A DNA stretch of 64,000 nucleotides from Aphrophora alni. Lineage: Eukaryota > Arthropoda > Insecta > Hemiptera > Aphrophoridae. Position numbers and translations under genes: made by a program. The notes under the pieces are model-generated. The model searched no databases and was not told the origin of the DNA. It worked only from the letters and a program-made list of their open reading frames with translations. Of this stretch, positions 10,572-26,400 are shown one piece after another. Numbering within the stretch: position 1 is the first letter of the stretch; each line of letters starts with the position of its first letter. The stretch is from NCBI GenBank assembly GCA_963513935.1, contig OY740772.1:100893340-100957339 (forward strand). Direction: 5' to 3'.

Positions 10572-13500
10572 CTGAAACATGAAATATATATAAAAAAAAA
10601 TGCCAAAAATAAAGAGGAGTAGGTTAACAATGAAAGAGATTTCAGGATACTTGAGAGATTGATTAGGTACCAAATAACAAAAAAAAAAAAAAGAACTCAC
10701 CTTAAGGTGCTTAATTATTGAAGCTTGGATAGTTGTAAAGCATACTAGTGAAGCATACTTGATTGTATCAAGCATACCTGTTCATATGAGACCAAAAGAG
10801 TGGACTGATTTTGATAATATTTGATATATTGGTATATTTTGGCTATATCGCAAGACTTCTTTTGTTTAATAATTCAAAATTACAGTGCAGCTATGTTAAC
10901 AAAATAACAAAATAATTAATATTTTCTACAAATGTAGCTTTTAATAATGCAAATATAAGATATTGATTTCCATCCTCAAAAAATGGCGTATCAGGAGTTA
11001 TCAGCAAAAAAACAAACAATTGTTTAAGAGGTGTTATAAAAGACCTAATGTCTTAAAATTGGTTCTACTTTTTCATTAAAATTATGGTAGAATGTGAAAT
11101 TTAATGTCCCAGACCAGTCTGCTAATCACAAATAAAAGAAAATTATCGTCCTGGAAAAATTGGTAAAAATTAACCTTGATCACCATCATTTAAAACTCTT
11201 TTTAAATCAAATTAGTTTTATACTTTGGAAGAGTTTATGGCACAAGCTATAAAAGTTTAAGCTTTATTAAAGTACATAAATTTCTTTTAAAATATTTTGA
11301 CAGAGCCTGTCTGCCCTACTTGGAGCAATGTAAACAATGGAAGCTATTCTTCCTGCTTTCCACTATCCTATAAGTTACCTTTTCCCAATCTCTAAACTTT
11401 ACTGTGATTAAACTTTTATGAAACATTGATGTATTTATCAGTTGGCAATCAAGTAAGGTACCAACTATGTAATATGTGACCAGCTAGACTCCATTGTGTT
11501 TGTACTTTAACACGTTGACTGCTAGCGTCCACGATCATGGACTCAGGGGGGCGCCGCCATGTGCGCGCGTCTACGATCGTGGACGCCATAGTTTTGTTGC
11601 TTAGATTCGTCAGTGTGTCTAGCATTTGTGTAGTGTGGACGACTGGTTTTGCGCATGTGGGGAGATAGTTTTCTTCCATTTTTGCGATCGTAGTTTTCAG
11701 TTCCCGTGTTTCCATGGTAACATATGTGTTATGTGGACGTCTCCAGGGGCTCACGTCCACGATAGTGGACGCAGACTAAAATGGCCTAAAATACATTTTT
11801 TTGTCCAAATTGACTTCCTACATGTTTTCCATCATAACACATCTGATATTAAGTAAAAATAATTTAAAATTTTTTTAGCATGTGCCAACCAATATTGCAC
11901 GACTTTTAGCAGTCAATGTGTTAAGGCATCTTCAACGTATTGGATTTTTATAGTTCATTAGCAAAGTAAAGTAAAACATAAAACACTTCGCTAGGAGTTG
12001 GGGAGGGATTTTATTGCCTAAATCGGTCCTTAAGGTCATTTTAAAGACTATACAACACATTTATCCCTTTTTGGAGGTGACAATTTGGTACTGACAATTG
12101 ATGTTGCAAAATAGTACTGTATTTTAGTTGTTTCTTTTTTGGAATACCTAAGTTTTGTTTACTAAATTAAAAAGAAAATGTGTTTTAAGTTAATTGGTCG
12201 ATTTATGGAATTGTTACATAACCTCAAAGTTTACAGTTGTCTATTTTAAACAACTAGCTATAAGTACAGAAATTATTGATGGGATTTTAATGTAAGTTCA
12301 TGGAAATAAGCTTCTTAACAACCATGCCAAATTTCATAGCTGAAAAAAAAAAGTTTGATACCTTGTAGTAAGCAAAAAAAAAATAATAGAGGGTATAATC
12401 TTTTTAGCCTTTTAAAAGTATTTTGCGAAGCACAAGAGCGAAAAGTCAATATAATGTAAGTAACTTTAAAATAAGCAAGTAAAAAACCATGAGACTTGTA
12501 AAACTGCATTTTTTTCTCCAAGAATTGGCAGCTAGAGTTGAGGGAAACCAAGTCTAGCCAGACACGGCCTTGAACAAAGAAACGGTTGCAAATCTCGATT
12601 ATGTTGAAAGAAATATTTTATTTACACCATTTCCCATATAGTCTTGAGTTAGATCCCTCTCTTTCATCTATCCTATTGACCAACTTTCCTACCAACCCTG
12701 AGGCTATTAGAGTATTCAAAATTTAAGGGGTATTTATTTTATATTTTTTCCATACTTTTCTTATAAACTGATGATGACTTGAGAGGTTTTTCGCTTTTAA
12801 GTAATGAGGAAAATAAAATACAGCTTAACTTCCTAAATAAGATAAATCAGTCTTTGTTTTTTAAATATGTTAACAATAGTTTTACGTTATTTACAATTTC
12901 GATGAAAAAATACATTTACAACATGGTTTTAGGTTGAGTTTCAAATTATCTGACTTGAAATTAGGCATGGTAATCTTCATAAGAAACATCTTTTCCTTTT
13001 CATTAAAATCCATCATAATTTCTATATTTATAGATGTTTATAAGCAAGCGTAAAGGTTACGTTATATTTACTCAAGGAATAAACCAACACACCCATCTCA
13101 TTTTCTTTGTAATTTTAACTAAACTCCTTAGTTCATAACTCTTTTTTCAATGTTTCTGGACTGTTATTTTTATAGAATTTTATTGTATTGTGTATAGAAT
13201 AATCCAAAACGATAAAATTAAGGGAAAAACTAAAATTGTGTTGTCCCCTTTGGCCCAGCACATGAAATATTCAATAACTGTAGTACCTCTCCATTTGAAC
13301 TTCCAATAGTGGAATTCAGGATAAAGTCGGGAGGTGCAATGACATCAGCCAGTGCAACAGCTTCAGGTTTAATCTCTGAACATAAGGTCAAGATGGCTTC
13401 CCTCAACCAATAGGATGGTTCAGCCCCAACAATATAACCACCTAAACAAATCAGTAATGATAAATTGTATATATTTGTTAAATTAAACAATAAATAAAAT

Positions 13501-14394
13501 AAATATATTTATTAAAAAAAAGTGAAGTATTTGAATTAACAAATTTAAAATTTAATGTTTAATATCAAAAATAATGTTAAATTAAGTATAGTATATAGAT
13601 GTTCAATGAGCACTGTGGTGAATGTAAACAATATGAAACACTGAAACCCCTACCACAAGTTTGGTACAATAACACAAATACACACACAAATAAACTAAAA
13701 TAAAATATTTATTTTCCCCATGTTATTATAGTTCCCTGATCTACATTTCGGTAACCAAGTTGCCATCATCGGAGGGATCTGAAATAATACTCGAAATAAT
13801 TTAGTATTATTTCAGATCCTGCCGATGATAGTAACTTGGTTACCGAAATGTACATCAGGGAACTATAATAACACAGGACAATAAATATTTTATTTTATTT
13901 GTGTTTGTTATTGTACCAAACTTGTGGCAGGGGTTTTCAGTGTTTTATAAGTATAGCATACCTAAAAATAAGATTAAATCAGTTTTGATAAAATTGGTTG
14001 ATGAACATACCTCAACCTTATGATGCTACAGTCTTCTGCAGAATATCACAAAGTAAGTTTAAAGTTTGATTATTATTAAAAAATAAAATTTCAGCAATAT
14101 ATCTACTATTTTTAAACAAACATTTTTGTAGATTTGTAATTCTGTTTTGAAAATGGGTTATAGGATTTTGCTGAAATTAAGTGAACCTTTTATTTTCAAG
14201 TGAAAGAAAGTGATTTAGCGAATTCCAGATTTTGAGAAAACTATTTTAGTAGGCTGAATATCCACATCATTAAGAGTTTAAAAATTGGCCCTTCGAGAGT
14301 CAGGAAAAAAATATTTAGTTTATTTATAACATTGTTATAGTACTTTCTTCTCTCAAATATGCATACCTTCTATTTGAAAAAAAATCACAAATAG

Positions 14395-14447
<53 letters not shown>

Positions 14448-17400
14448 TGTGAGTCAAAAGTATGGATACACCCTGTTAAATTTTAAATGGATAAAGATAG
14501 AAAAATGAAACTCAGAACACCTTTCTAGGAAATAAAAGTGAACTTTTTAGTCACTATTACAACTTTGCCCATTTCCCCAAAATGGGATTGGGGGGGGGGG
14601 GCAGCTCAAAAATTTTAAATGTAAAGACCCATTAAGTGACACCTCATTTTAAAGTCCTTGATTAAAGAAGAAGAACAGTGGAAACCAGAGCTTTCTATCT
14701 CAACCCAGTACAAAATGACAGCTCATTGAAATTAAGTAAAACTTCATTGAGGCAAAATATGAACATCCACATTCAGGTGGTAAATAACCCCAATAGACAA
14801 CCAATGAGCTGCCATTTTGTACTGGGTTGAGATAGAAAGCTCTGGTTTCCACTGTCCTTCTTCTTTAATCAAGGACTTTAAAATGAGGTGTCACTTAATG
14901 GGTCTTTACATTTAAAAAATTTGAGCTGCCCCCCCCAAAATCCCATTTTGTGAAAATGGGCAAAGTTGTAATAGTGACTAAAAAGTTCACTTTTATTTCC
15001 TAAAAAGGTGTCCTGACTTTCATTTTTCTATCTTTATCCATTTAAAATTTAACAGGGTGTATCCATACTTTTGACTCACAGGTGCCCCAATGAAGTTTTA
15101 CTTAATTTCAATGAGCTGCCATTTTGCACTGGGTTGAGATAGAAAGCTCTGGTTTCCACTGTCCTTCTTCTTTAATCAAGGACTTTAAAATGCGGTGTCA
15201 CTTAATGGGTCTTTACATTTAAAAATTTTGAGCTGCCTCCCAAAAATCTCATTTTGGAGAAATGGGCAAAGTTGTAATAGTGACTAAAAAGTTCACTTTT
15301 ATTTCCTAGAAAGGTGTCCTGACTTTCATTTTTCTATCTTTATCCATTTAAAATTTAACAGGGTGTATCCATACTTTTGACTCACACTGTATATATATTT
15401 ATTCTTTTACGCATTTACTAAAAAGCTCTCATAAATCAAATTGAGAGTCGAGCAAAGTAAATCTCCTGTTTTCGGTAGTGAGAAAACAATTTAGCTAGCT
15501 CCCACTTGGAGAAAATTCATTTATGGTGTTAAATAAGCGAATTGGTTTTTAAGTTAGAATCATTTACTAATAAAATAATTTAAGATACATTTACAACTCT
15601 AACAAAAAGGCAATTTAATCCCTTGACTACAACCGTATCCACAATTTTGAATAATAATAAAAATTGGTCAAGAGAGAATTGATAGGCAAGATGAAAGACA
15701 GGGAGCTAACCCCAAACTACATCAATAAAAAGTCTAGATATAGTTAAAGTCCCTCGGAATTGTCATGTCCTTACTTACTAAAGTGAGTCGCTGAGGGTTT
15801 TTTAGTGTAATTAAAATATAATTGATCATTATTATGATTTTGTATTTTATGTTCAAAAAAGAATAAAATTTGGTTTTAAAAGTTCTTACTTTAATAGAAA
15901 CAAATAAAATACTGATACTTTATTTTTGCTTCAATGACGATTCTTAATTAATTGGTCTATGATTCTATTTATATTATTAATTTCAATGGGTATGATTTGG
16001 TGTATTATAATCTATTGAAGAAATATAACAAAATATAAATATTGTTATATCTTCAGCCCTCTTTACAGGGCAATAAACCTAATCTAATCCTGTTTTAATG
16101 TTAAACAATAAAAGTTTGATTAAAATATGTTCAGTACTTACCTTGAATCTTGCATTAGATTACCTTGGTAAAGTGTTGTAAGATGTTTCTCCAGACTCCA
16201 TGCTCCATACAATGCAGCTACTTTGAGCAACACATTCTGAATCTCCGGCTCACTATTTTGAGTTTCAGCAAATTCAATAAATTTCTTTAGTACAAAGTTC
16301 TGTAAAATACATCCAACCAATAGTTATTGTGACTGTAAAGCATATAATGTAGATAATTAATTTAGTCCACATAGAAAATAACATTTTGAGAATAGGAGTA
16401 GGAGAAGACAATAGGGACATGGAATTTTTTGTGCCCATCAATAGTATGTTTCCTCTCCATTAGTAATCTTTCATTTTATTTCTTTCCACATTACAGCAAT
16501 ACAGAACAATATAATACCAGTGCAGTGGCAGATGGTAAGTCAAATAATATTAAATTGAATATACATATTACAACAAAATATTGAAAATATCACAAAATTG
16601 AGTACATAGAATATAAATTTCACCACAAAACCTTAAATATAAAGAATACAATAAATACAAACATATTTAATGTAACAGCAGATATTTCTTGTTGAAACTC
16701 CATCTTAAAGGATTAAATAAAGCAATAAAGCTAAAGTTTCAAAATTATTTTAATAATATAAATGAGCTACAACTATTTCGCCTTGTGGCATCATCGAACA
16801 ACTAAAATTTTTCCCGATGATGCCGCAAGGCGAAACAGTTGTAGCTCATTTATATTATTAAAATAATTTTGAAACTTTAGCTTTATTGCTTTATTTAATC
16901 CTTTAAATACAAACATTATATAATATATGTTCTAATCGTGTTCATTTAATCATTTTTAAGCCTGTCTCAAGCCAAGTTGAAGCAACCAAACCTGGCAGGA
17001 GGGAAAGGGGATGAAAAAAGATTTGGGCTGCCAACTAATGCTCATCAGTCAAGGCTTGCTGAACGCTCCCACTTGAAAACCAAAATTGAATCATGTCAAT
17101 CGGTCTACTTCAAGTCCTAAACAAAAATTTTCCACTTTTCAGGTGACAAGTCTGTTCTTTAATTTTTCAACATAATCTCCACATTATATATGTTGTAAGA
17201 ACCACTTGAAAACCAAAATTGAATCATGTCAATCGGTCTACTTCAAGTCCTGAACAAAACTCTTTCACATTTCGGGTGACAAATCTGTTATTTAATTTTT
17301 CAACATAATCTCCAATGGGATTCAAATCACAGTGATAAAAGGGTAATCTTAAAACTTTATATCCAGATTGAGCAATCTACTGGTCATATGCATATCTTTT

Positions 17401-20400
17401 AGCTGGTGTTTGGAAAGGTTTGCTGAATTTAGAAGTTCCGCTTTCACACATGAACTGGAACATTTGACGTCTTCTCATTCAGATAGTTCTGTACATCTAA
17501 TTTTTTTCTACCTTATGTTTGGAAACTACTCGATTGTTCTCTAAGGTAAAAGGCGTTGTTTACTATGACACAATATATATACATGTTTTTTGATTGTACA
17601 TATCAGTATAAAATTCAGCGTACATTTTTTAATCTATCACTTTCTCTAAGCTTAGATGAGAAAGTAAAACGTAAAAGGAAAAATATATTTTATTTTGGTA
17701 AAATATAATTTTTATTTGCTGATAATTATAAATTATAATAATCAGTTCAATTTTAAAATATTGTCACAATTGCTGAAAACCTTTTACCTATATCTAAATG
17801 GAATAATTTACCCACCTCGGCATAAGCTATTGAAAGTGTCCTTGCATGATATACTTGAGAATCATTCTTTGCAGTAAATGTGTCTTTACCAGAGCTTTGG
17901 TTATCTTTTAACCTGTTGTATGATGTTTGTAGCAAATAACACATTAACCACTCATAACCCCTCAATAAAACTACAATCAGAAGAAAATGGTTAATTAATA
18001 ACATTCTATAACGAATAGCATAAATATGAATTTTTAACATTAATTCCATTGATATAGCTCAACCCATCATTTGTATACATACAAAACAAATATACAAAGT
18101 TTTGAGAGTATGAATTAACTTTCATAATCAGAAATGTGGAGAGATGCTGCTATGACACAGTCGAGGAAGCTGGAGATTATACAGAATTTTGTGTGATGGC
18201 TTGCTTTCATTGCTAAAAAACCCATTCTTGTTGAAGCTAAGTAAATAGAACTTAATATACTACCAATCAAGTTATGTATAAAATAAGGAACTTTTATTAA
18301 ATTTTTCAAAATTCAAACTTTGCCAAATACGAACCCACTTTAATTAAACAACTTCTCGATGTCAGAATCCTTACTCATTTAGATTTCTGTTTAAGCAATA
18401 AAATTGTTTACATAGCGAAGAGTAACAAAAATTTGATGTAAAAGTATTCTTTAGATATATTTTTTCAAAGTCAACACTGTTTGTCAGTTATTTACAGAAA
18501 ATAATTTAACTAAGAATCTAGACAAAACAAATGATTTATACTTTAATTTGAATAAAAAGTGTTAAACTCAGAGCAACTGTTATGTTAGATGATAATATAA
18601 TAGAAGAGGTGAGTTCTGCAAAATTCCTAGGTTTGGTCATTGATAACAGACTAACTTGGAAATGTCATAAAGACAGTATTATACAAAAACTATGCTCTGC
18701 GATTTTTATACTAGAAATCATAGAAATGCTGTAACTTTTCCACAATGTTAACAATGGGCTTATACATCTTCGCTTGAACTATGAAATCATATTTATGAAG
18801 TGATTAATCACTTCAGCAAGTAGAAAAAAAGAAGCAGTAGAGCTCGTGGTAGGTTTAAATAATCTAGGAACTAGTAGAAATGCTTTTCGAGAGCAGCAAG
18901 TATTGACACTTCCTAGTATATACATTTTTGAAGTAATATTATACATTAATTATACAAGTGTCATACTACTCTGAATAAGGACGTACATGACTATAGTACC
19001 CAATTCAGAAGCTACTTACGGTTAGGCCAACACAAGCACAAAAAGCTACCATCACAAGTAAGTGTAGCATTAATAAATAAACTCCTGACAGCTTAAAAAA
19101 TAAAAAGTAAAACACATTTAAAAGTTTTACGATTTTTGTTGTCCAGATTCAGTGGAGTAGTATATCAGCCAAGAATACTCCTGAGGTATTTCTGTAGCTA
19201 GATACAGACATGAATGTGTTAAGATATTTTTTGTTTGTGATAAAGATGTTTAATAGTTTTAATGGTGATTGTGCTTTGTTGAAATTGGTTTATAGTGATT
19301 ACTTTTAATAGTTTTAATGTTGTTTTTTCTTTTTAACCTAATTGTTAATAAATGTTTTCTGATTTTTGATGTTCCTTTTTATCTTTGACTTCTTACACAA
19401 TTAAGTACTTTACAAATAAGTCAAATAAAATAGAAATGGGATTGCGGTCCCGAAACGCGTCGTAACATTCGAACGACCAAAAAAGTCACAAGACGGAACA
19501 TTAAAAGGTAATATTTAATATTATTATTAACATATTATCCTATATAATATTAAAATAGAAATAGAAATCTGCTGGAGAGAAGTGGAAACCCTGGAGAATG
19601 TTCTTCCTAAAATCTAGAGAGGGGATCATTGATTGCATTGGTTGGAAGAGATGGTAGCCTGAAAGACATATTGAAAAACTAGGATCACTGGATAGTGATA
19701 ATATTCAAGAAGTAAGAAGTAAATTTAAAAGTAAAAATGCCTGGCCATTTATCCAGGAAAAATGTTCAGGGTAATTTGTTTTACTCTTTTGTATACAAAC
19801 AATGTTAAACGTTCCGAGCATTGATACTGGGGGGGGGGGGGTTTATAGAAATGCTATTATGAAGCAATTCCTAATTACAATTTTATTTCATCCACAGTTT
19901 GACCCTAAAAATAAATAATTTGACTGAACTTAAATGCATACCTCTAGGTTTTGTGGCATCCTCCATATGTGTAAGATTAAACTTGCTGTTAAGAATGTCC
20001 TTTGAGAAAGCTAAACATTTTACAGAACCTAATGGTGTATCAAATATTCCTTTTTCATGTCTTCTTGACCACAAATGAAGTAACCAATTGCTTGACTGTT
20101 GTACAAGAACATTGTTGTCACCTTCATACGTACAGTTAGCATCGTTGTCATTTCTAAGATCACTGAGGCCGGATGCTAACAATTACAAAAATAAACATAG
20201 TTAGAGTTTTATTTAATTAATAATTAATGATTTATTGTCATCAATTTAAAACAGTAAATTTGAAAAGATAATCAATGAAACTGATATGTACAGAACTGAT
20301 ACAATCTGTAAAAACTCAGTGTTCTGCAACTTTTATTTTTCATTATAGGGTTAATATAACATCACCCACATTATTTATTAGCAGCTACAATTGTGTACAT

Positions 20401-23400
20401 TGTATTAGCATTAGTCAAGATCTTTAAAAATTACACTACATCAAACAAAAAGTACACAAACAACAACAAAATCATACATATTCTAAAACCCTTTTGTCAT
20501 TAATAGATGGCCGTCCCATGAATTCATCTATAGAATAAAAAAAAATTTCTCTTAAATATTATAGTATTTCTATTTTTTTAAAGGACTTTTCTTCAGTTAT
20601 TATTTTGATTTTATATGGAAGGATGGCCCCAGAAATTGTTGGTGATTTTGCAGTTTGAGCAAGCCTATATTTCGGTATAATTAGATTGTGTTTTTCTTGT
20701 CGCATGTCTATGTATTTGACTATGGTCTGTCTGTTTCTGTGTGAAACTTAGAGTACATAATGACATTCAAGATGTAAATTGAAGGGAAAGTTAAAATATC
20801 CATTTTTTAAAGAAAAAAGAACGGCAAGAATTTCAAGACTTCTTACCAAAGATAACAAGAACTGAATATTTTTGAATTTTGAACATTTTTAACCTTAACC
20901 TCTTTGAAGTATTTCTCAATATAGCAACACCATATTGGAAATGGGAATAAAATAGACCATAATATGCCATTCATAAAAGTGGTAAAGTGCAATAATATGA
21001 TAATTGATAATGTTTTTAAAACGTAAATTGAAGAATTCAATTTAATGAACTGTTACCGCTGTTGCTAGCTGTCATTTAACAACAACAAAAATGGAAACTA
21101 ATATTTTTAAAAAGAATAATGAAAAAATATGATTTTGAAAAACCTACATTTTATTATTCCCATGTTCAAATTAAAAAATACTTCATAGGAAATTAGTTTT
21201 ACATCTAAACCAATAAAAACAATAGTTGTTTTGTTTTTATAACCCAGTTATCATTTGCTTTACAATTAATTATTATTTATATTTAAGATGAAATAGATCA
21301 TATCATTAAATGGCACAGTGGTTACCAAATTATGAATAAAACTAAATAACAGCTCTTTCATGCACCTCAAGCTACCTTAGACAATGATAACAATTGAAAA
21401 CTCCACCATGTCTTTATGGGTATATTATTATATTTTAGAATGATGTAGTTTCACTGGAAACATAATCCTAGTCATTCAGACTTGTGTAATGAAATATTCC
21501 AAGTGAAAAAAAGTGAAAAAAAGAACTTTATTTAGCAATTAATAAATGATTTATACTGTTTCTGTTATTGAAACCGATTTGGTAGAAAATAGTTGTGTAT
21601 TTAATTTTTTATTTAGATTAAGAATCACTTCTTTTTAGAACATGCAGATGTTCAAAAAAGTTGTGCAATTTATTTAGATTAAAAATCACTTTTTTTTTTT
21701 TTTCAAAATATGCAAGATGGTCAACAAGGAATTGCAGAGGAAGAAAATGTACAGTAGTCTATATTGGTAAGCTTGTTACCCGATGAGTTAAATGTTCTCA
21801 GCTGATGCCATTATAAACAACTCTTTTTTAGAATTTAAGTTCAGCATATTGTAACAAAATGTTCTTAATCGTATTTATTTACTACCTTCATTGACTGTAG
21901 AATAAGTTTAATTACAATAAAGAAATTGACTGATTGATATAATTGAATTTATGTCTATGAAGAAATCCCAAAGCATACGATAATGTGAGGCTTAGTATGT
22001 AGGTTGAACAATAATTGTAATTGTATGCGGTAGTGTGAATGAAATCAGTGATATGGTATGATGTCTTTGAAGTTACATGAAATTGGCAATTAGATGACAG
22101 GACTAGAGCCTCTAATTTATATCCTTCAACCCATCACATGGGATGTGCGATTTATTTAGTATTAAAAATTAATGATTTTTAATAATTTAAATTGTAGTTT
22201 AATACTAAGTGTGGTATATTTTGGTGTTAAAAGAATTTCTGAATTTATTAAATATATTTTATTTTGTAATAAAATATTCTCTGAACACAATAATACCTTT
22301 TAAATAACCATGACCTCCACAAGCTTCTCTACATTCTTGGATTGCATCTCTGGTCGTCCATCCTGTAAGAGGTTTTATTGCACTTGACAAAGCATGGAAT
22401 TCAGGTCCTAATGTTGTCTGAAATGCAAATAAAATAATAATAATAAAATTCTGACTACTGATGTTAATGTGAAATAAAATTACCTTTAAATAATTTTTAA
22501 GCTTGTGATGTTACAAAATTTAAACAATGTTTGGAATGCAAGCATTTTCATTACTATTACAGTGATTATTATTTCATTACTATTATAGTATTTTCATTAC
22601 TACTATAGTGATTATTATGCAAAATAATAATACGTTAACACATTAGGCCAGCTCACACTATATTGATATGATACATATCTTAAAGTCGTAAGCGATATTC
22701 TATAATTATTTTATATGATAAGAATCACCATTGTTCAAATTGTGATGTAGTGGCTAAACTTGTGTACATTAGTACGATAACGACATCTATTGTAAAATAC
22801 ATGTATTAGGTGACACACTTTGCCTATCTCATCTCTTAATATCATACGATGATTCAAAGTGATGAAAGATGTGTAGAGGTATAAGTAATCTTGAAGATTT
22901 AAGTTTCTTAATTACTTTCATTCAGGTGTTGCAAAATACCTATTTATAAAATTATAAACTGAAAGACTACCATAAAACTGACGTGATAGGTTTGGCCTGG
23001 AAGACTACATCAGCCGAATTAAGAAAAGTGGTCATGAGTTAAAATAAGAAATGAAAATATTCAGGGGCATCCTAAAAACTCTTTAAATTTCTTTTCGTGT
23101 GTAAAATAGTTCACTTGAAATTACTGCGGAACTGTGTCCTACACTCATTAAATTATACGGCTGTACTTGATACCTTTCTTCCCCCCCCCCTCTTTATTCT
23201 GTTTTTCAAATACCATCTTCACTAGAAAAGCTCATGATTACAACTGAAACTAATTTGAAAAATATCTCTTGCTAACAAATCGTATCGCTTTGTGCAGAAA
23301 AATTATCTTAAGATAAAAGTCACGCATCACAATGATCATTCGATATATGTGGTATCGCTCTAGTTGGCTGGAAGTAATTGATCTGGAACACTACCTCAGT

Positions 23401-26400
23401 CCAATCATGCAGGGAACTCCTTTAACACGTTAACTGCCACGCTGACCCGATCGGGTCGGCACAGTTTCTGTGGGTAGAGCAATCTGCCGACCCGATCGGG
23501 CCGGCATCTCAAATACGTCATTGTAGTTGTTTTGCTCGACTGCAACACAATTACGCATTCTAGCGGGGACAAGCCAAACTATTTGGACATTGCACATCCT
23601 ATGTTTAAACACAGAACACTCGGTTCCCAGTTAGATTTATTTTATAACTCTCTTTTCGCTGTTGAAAAATGCAAACATTCGCGGTCCTATCGGGTCGGCA
23701 CTTTTTTTTTAAAGATAAACCAACTCCAAGTTATATAAAAACTGGTTTCAAGCTGTTATTATGTAAACAATTAATATAATGGTATACATTAGTTATTATA
23801 AAAGTGTTAGTAACATATTTTGGTTGATGTATTATACCAAATTAACTAATTTTCCGAACTAACTAATGTTCGGCGGAAACAAGTCGTGGCCCAATCGGGT
23901 CGGCGCCTTCACTTTTAAGCGAACTTGCGACGAAAAATGAATGTGCCGGCCCGATCGGTCCAAAACTAACCTCCAATTTCTCCGCATGAATAATTAAAGA
24001 AAATGTAAATAAATAGCCTTTGTAACAATAAAAAATCGATATCAGCAACAATACGCCAATATTTCAAGTTGGCACTACGGGATTTCGTAGGACCCTCTTA
24101 TGGTGGCAGTTAACGTGTTAAAACTATAAATAAAATCCTTTTTTCGGAAATTTGTGGAAAAAATTTACAAAATTATATATACTATATAATTATTGAAAAT
24201 TATTATTTACAAAACCTGAAACATTTTCATTTTTTTGTCATGATTTTTTTTTAACTTGACTCGAATTGAAAAATCTTCATCCACAAATCTATAAGTATTT
24301 GTTTTTAACAAAATATGTGGTGCAAGATTATTGCACAAACTTTCTCACTCACCCAAACCCATTGCAAAATAAAAACAAACCAAAATACATCATCAACAAA
24401 AATGTCATTTGGTAGTAGTTGTTAAAGAGTGAAAATAAACTATGGACTCAGCCACTGAATTAATATTTATATATTTAAATGAGGGTCTAAATAACTTTCC
24501 TTATGGTATAAATGCATCCTAAGTGTAAATTGTATTTGATTAAAATTTACATTTCATTGATGGCAGTCAAGATTCATAATGTTGCCAATTATTGCTGAAC
24601 CGTAATTTTTTTATTTTTTATTTGTGATTTTGCACACATGTTTAGATCATTATCTTAATAATTTATCAAAATTTGAACAAACTCGGTATAGCAGATTTTG
24701 AGAAATTATATCTTTTGTAACACCTCTGGTTTAGAGTCACTAGGGTTAAATCGTATGATATGAAAATTAACTGAATGGTCACACACAATTCCTACCCACT
24801 AAGCTGGGGTCTTGAGGTTTTGATTACCATTTCTTCGGGTGTACATTGATTTGTGAATATCTTCAACTGGTAGGTGCTGAATGTAAACCCAAAATAATCT
24901 CCATAATACTTCAGTACTATCGATGCTGCCAAAAATGGGAATAACCTCCATTGCTAAAACAAAATGAAAATTAATAGCCAATTTATTATTAGCAAAAATA
25001 AACAAAATTGTAGTAAATCAAATTAATTTTTGTTAAAACATGAACCTACAAAATCATCATGGTACTTACCCAGACTCATCATACAATGTAATACAATTCT
25101 CTAAATGTAATGATGCAAAGTTAGTTCCTTGGGCCTTGTAGGAAATGTTAAATTGTATTAGTAGATCAAAAAGTCTTACCCAGTATAATATACTGTGTTT
25201 TAAAGACATATTACTAAACAACAGAGTGGTTTTGTTGTGTAAAAGTGTCTTTTGCCTCGTTATAGCATTGAAAAGAACCCTGATATTAAGGATAAATATA
25301 TGGATCTCTACTCCCATCATCAATTTTATGTTATATTTTAATATCACTTAGATTATATAATTCGATAAAAAGAATGTTTATGTGTGCGACTCAGAGAGAG
25401 AGGTAGGGAGAGGAGGAGGGGAGAGGGAGGAAGAGAGCAGACAAGAAAGGTTAGAAACAGAGCATCAACAGTCCAGTGCATCTGACTTAAGACTAATACA
25501 GATAATATAATAAACTATGTGCGAATAAAACACAGTGGCAGGGAATTTAATAGATCTTGAACATGTTGTTTTGATATTATTCAATTTCTTATTGCCATAC
25601 AAAACTTGCAATTGACTCACATTTTAATTTCTAGCATATATGCTATAATTATATACCCAATCTGTTCAATGTAGTCTGGGAGAATGAAGATATACCTGAA
25701 AAATTGGGTAAGATCAAACTAAAAATGATATTTAAACAAAGTGACGCCAATGACCCCAATAAATATCCCCCAATAGCCTTAGTAAACTCCATAGTCAAAA
25801 TATTCACCAAAATACTTTCTAATAGACTTGTGAAATTTATCGAAGAATTTAAGTTACTCCCTGAAGAACAGTTAGGATTCAGAAGTGGAAGAGGTTGCAG
25901 GGATGGAGTATTTTGTCTGTCGTCTGTTATCAACATTCATCTTAGAATAAAAAGAAGAAAAGTGTATGGTATATTCGTGGACTTGCGGAGAGCATTTGAT
26001 AGCGCTCCTCACAATAAACTGTGGTCTAAGATACACAAATTGGGGCTGGGTAGTAAGCTGACAAGAATTATACAAAAACTTTATGAAACTGCTACTGTCT
26101 CAATCGACCAAGAAGGAACATTATCCAATAGCTTTAAAGTAACGTCTGGAGTGTTGCAAGGGGAGGTTCTCAGCTCGACATTGTTTATTTTGTTTTTGTA
26201 TGACATAATAAGCTTCTTCCAGTCTTGTAGCTTAACAGGAATCAGTATTAATGAGAAGAGAGAAGTAATGATGTTTCTTTATGCCAATGATATCATCATA
26301 TTGTCTCATTCCTGGTCCGATGCGCAACATAAACTGGCTGTTTGAAAAGAATACTTTGATGATAATGGCTTGGAGGATAATCCTTTGAAAACAAAAGCGC

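Noticed and set aside
13821..13850. Calling the GATGAT...CGAAA motif a functional hammerhead ribozyme
   Set aside because: Core position 4 and spacing deviate and stems I and III are not evident; reported only as a resemblance.
22631..23360. Possible further TTAA element starting TTAACACATTAGGCCAGC
   Set aside because: No matching inverted right end with TTAA was found.
24799..25005. Open frame reading [18 protein letters not shown] as an oxidase exon
   Set aside because: It is the wrong frame over exon 8; the correct frame reads [11 protein letters not shown] and joins exons 7 and 9.
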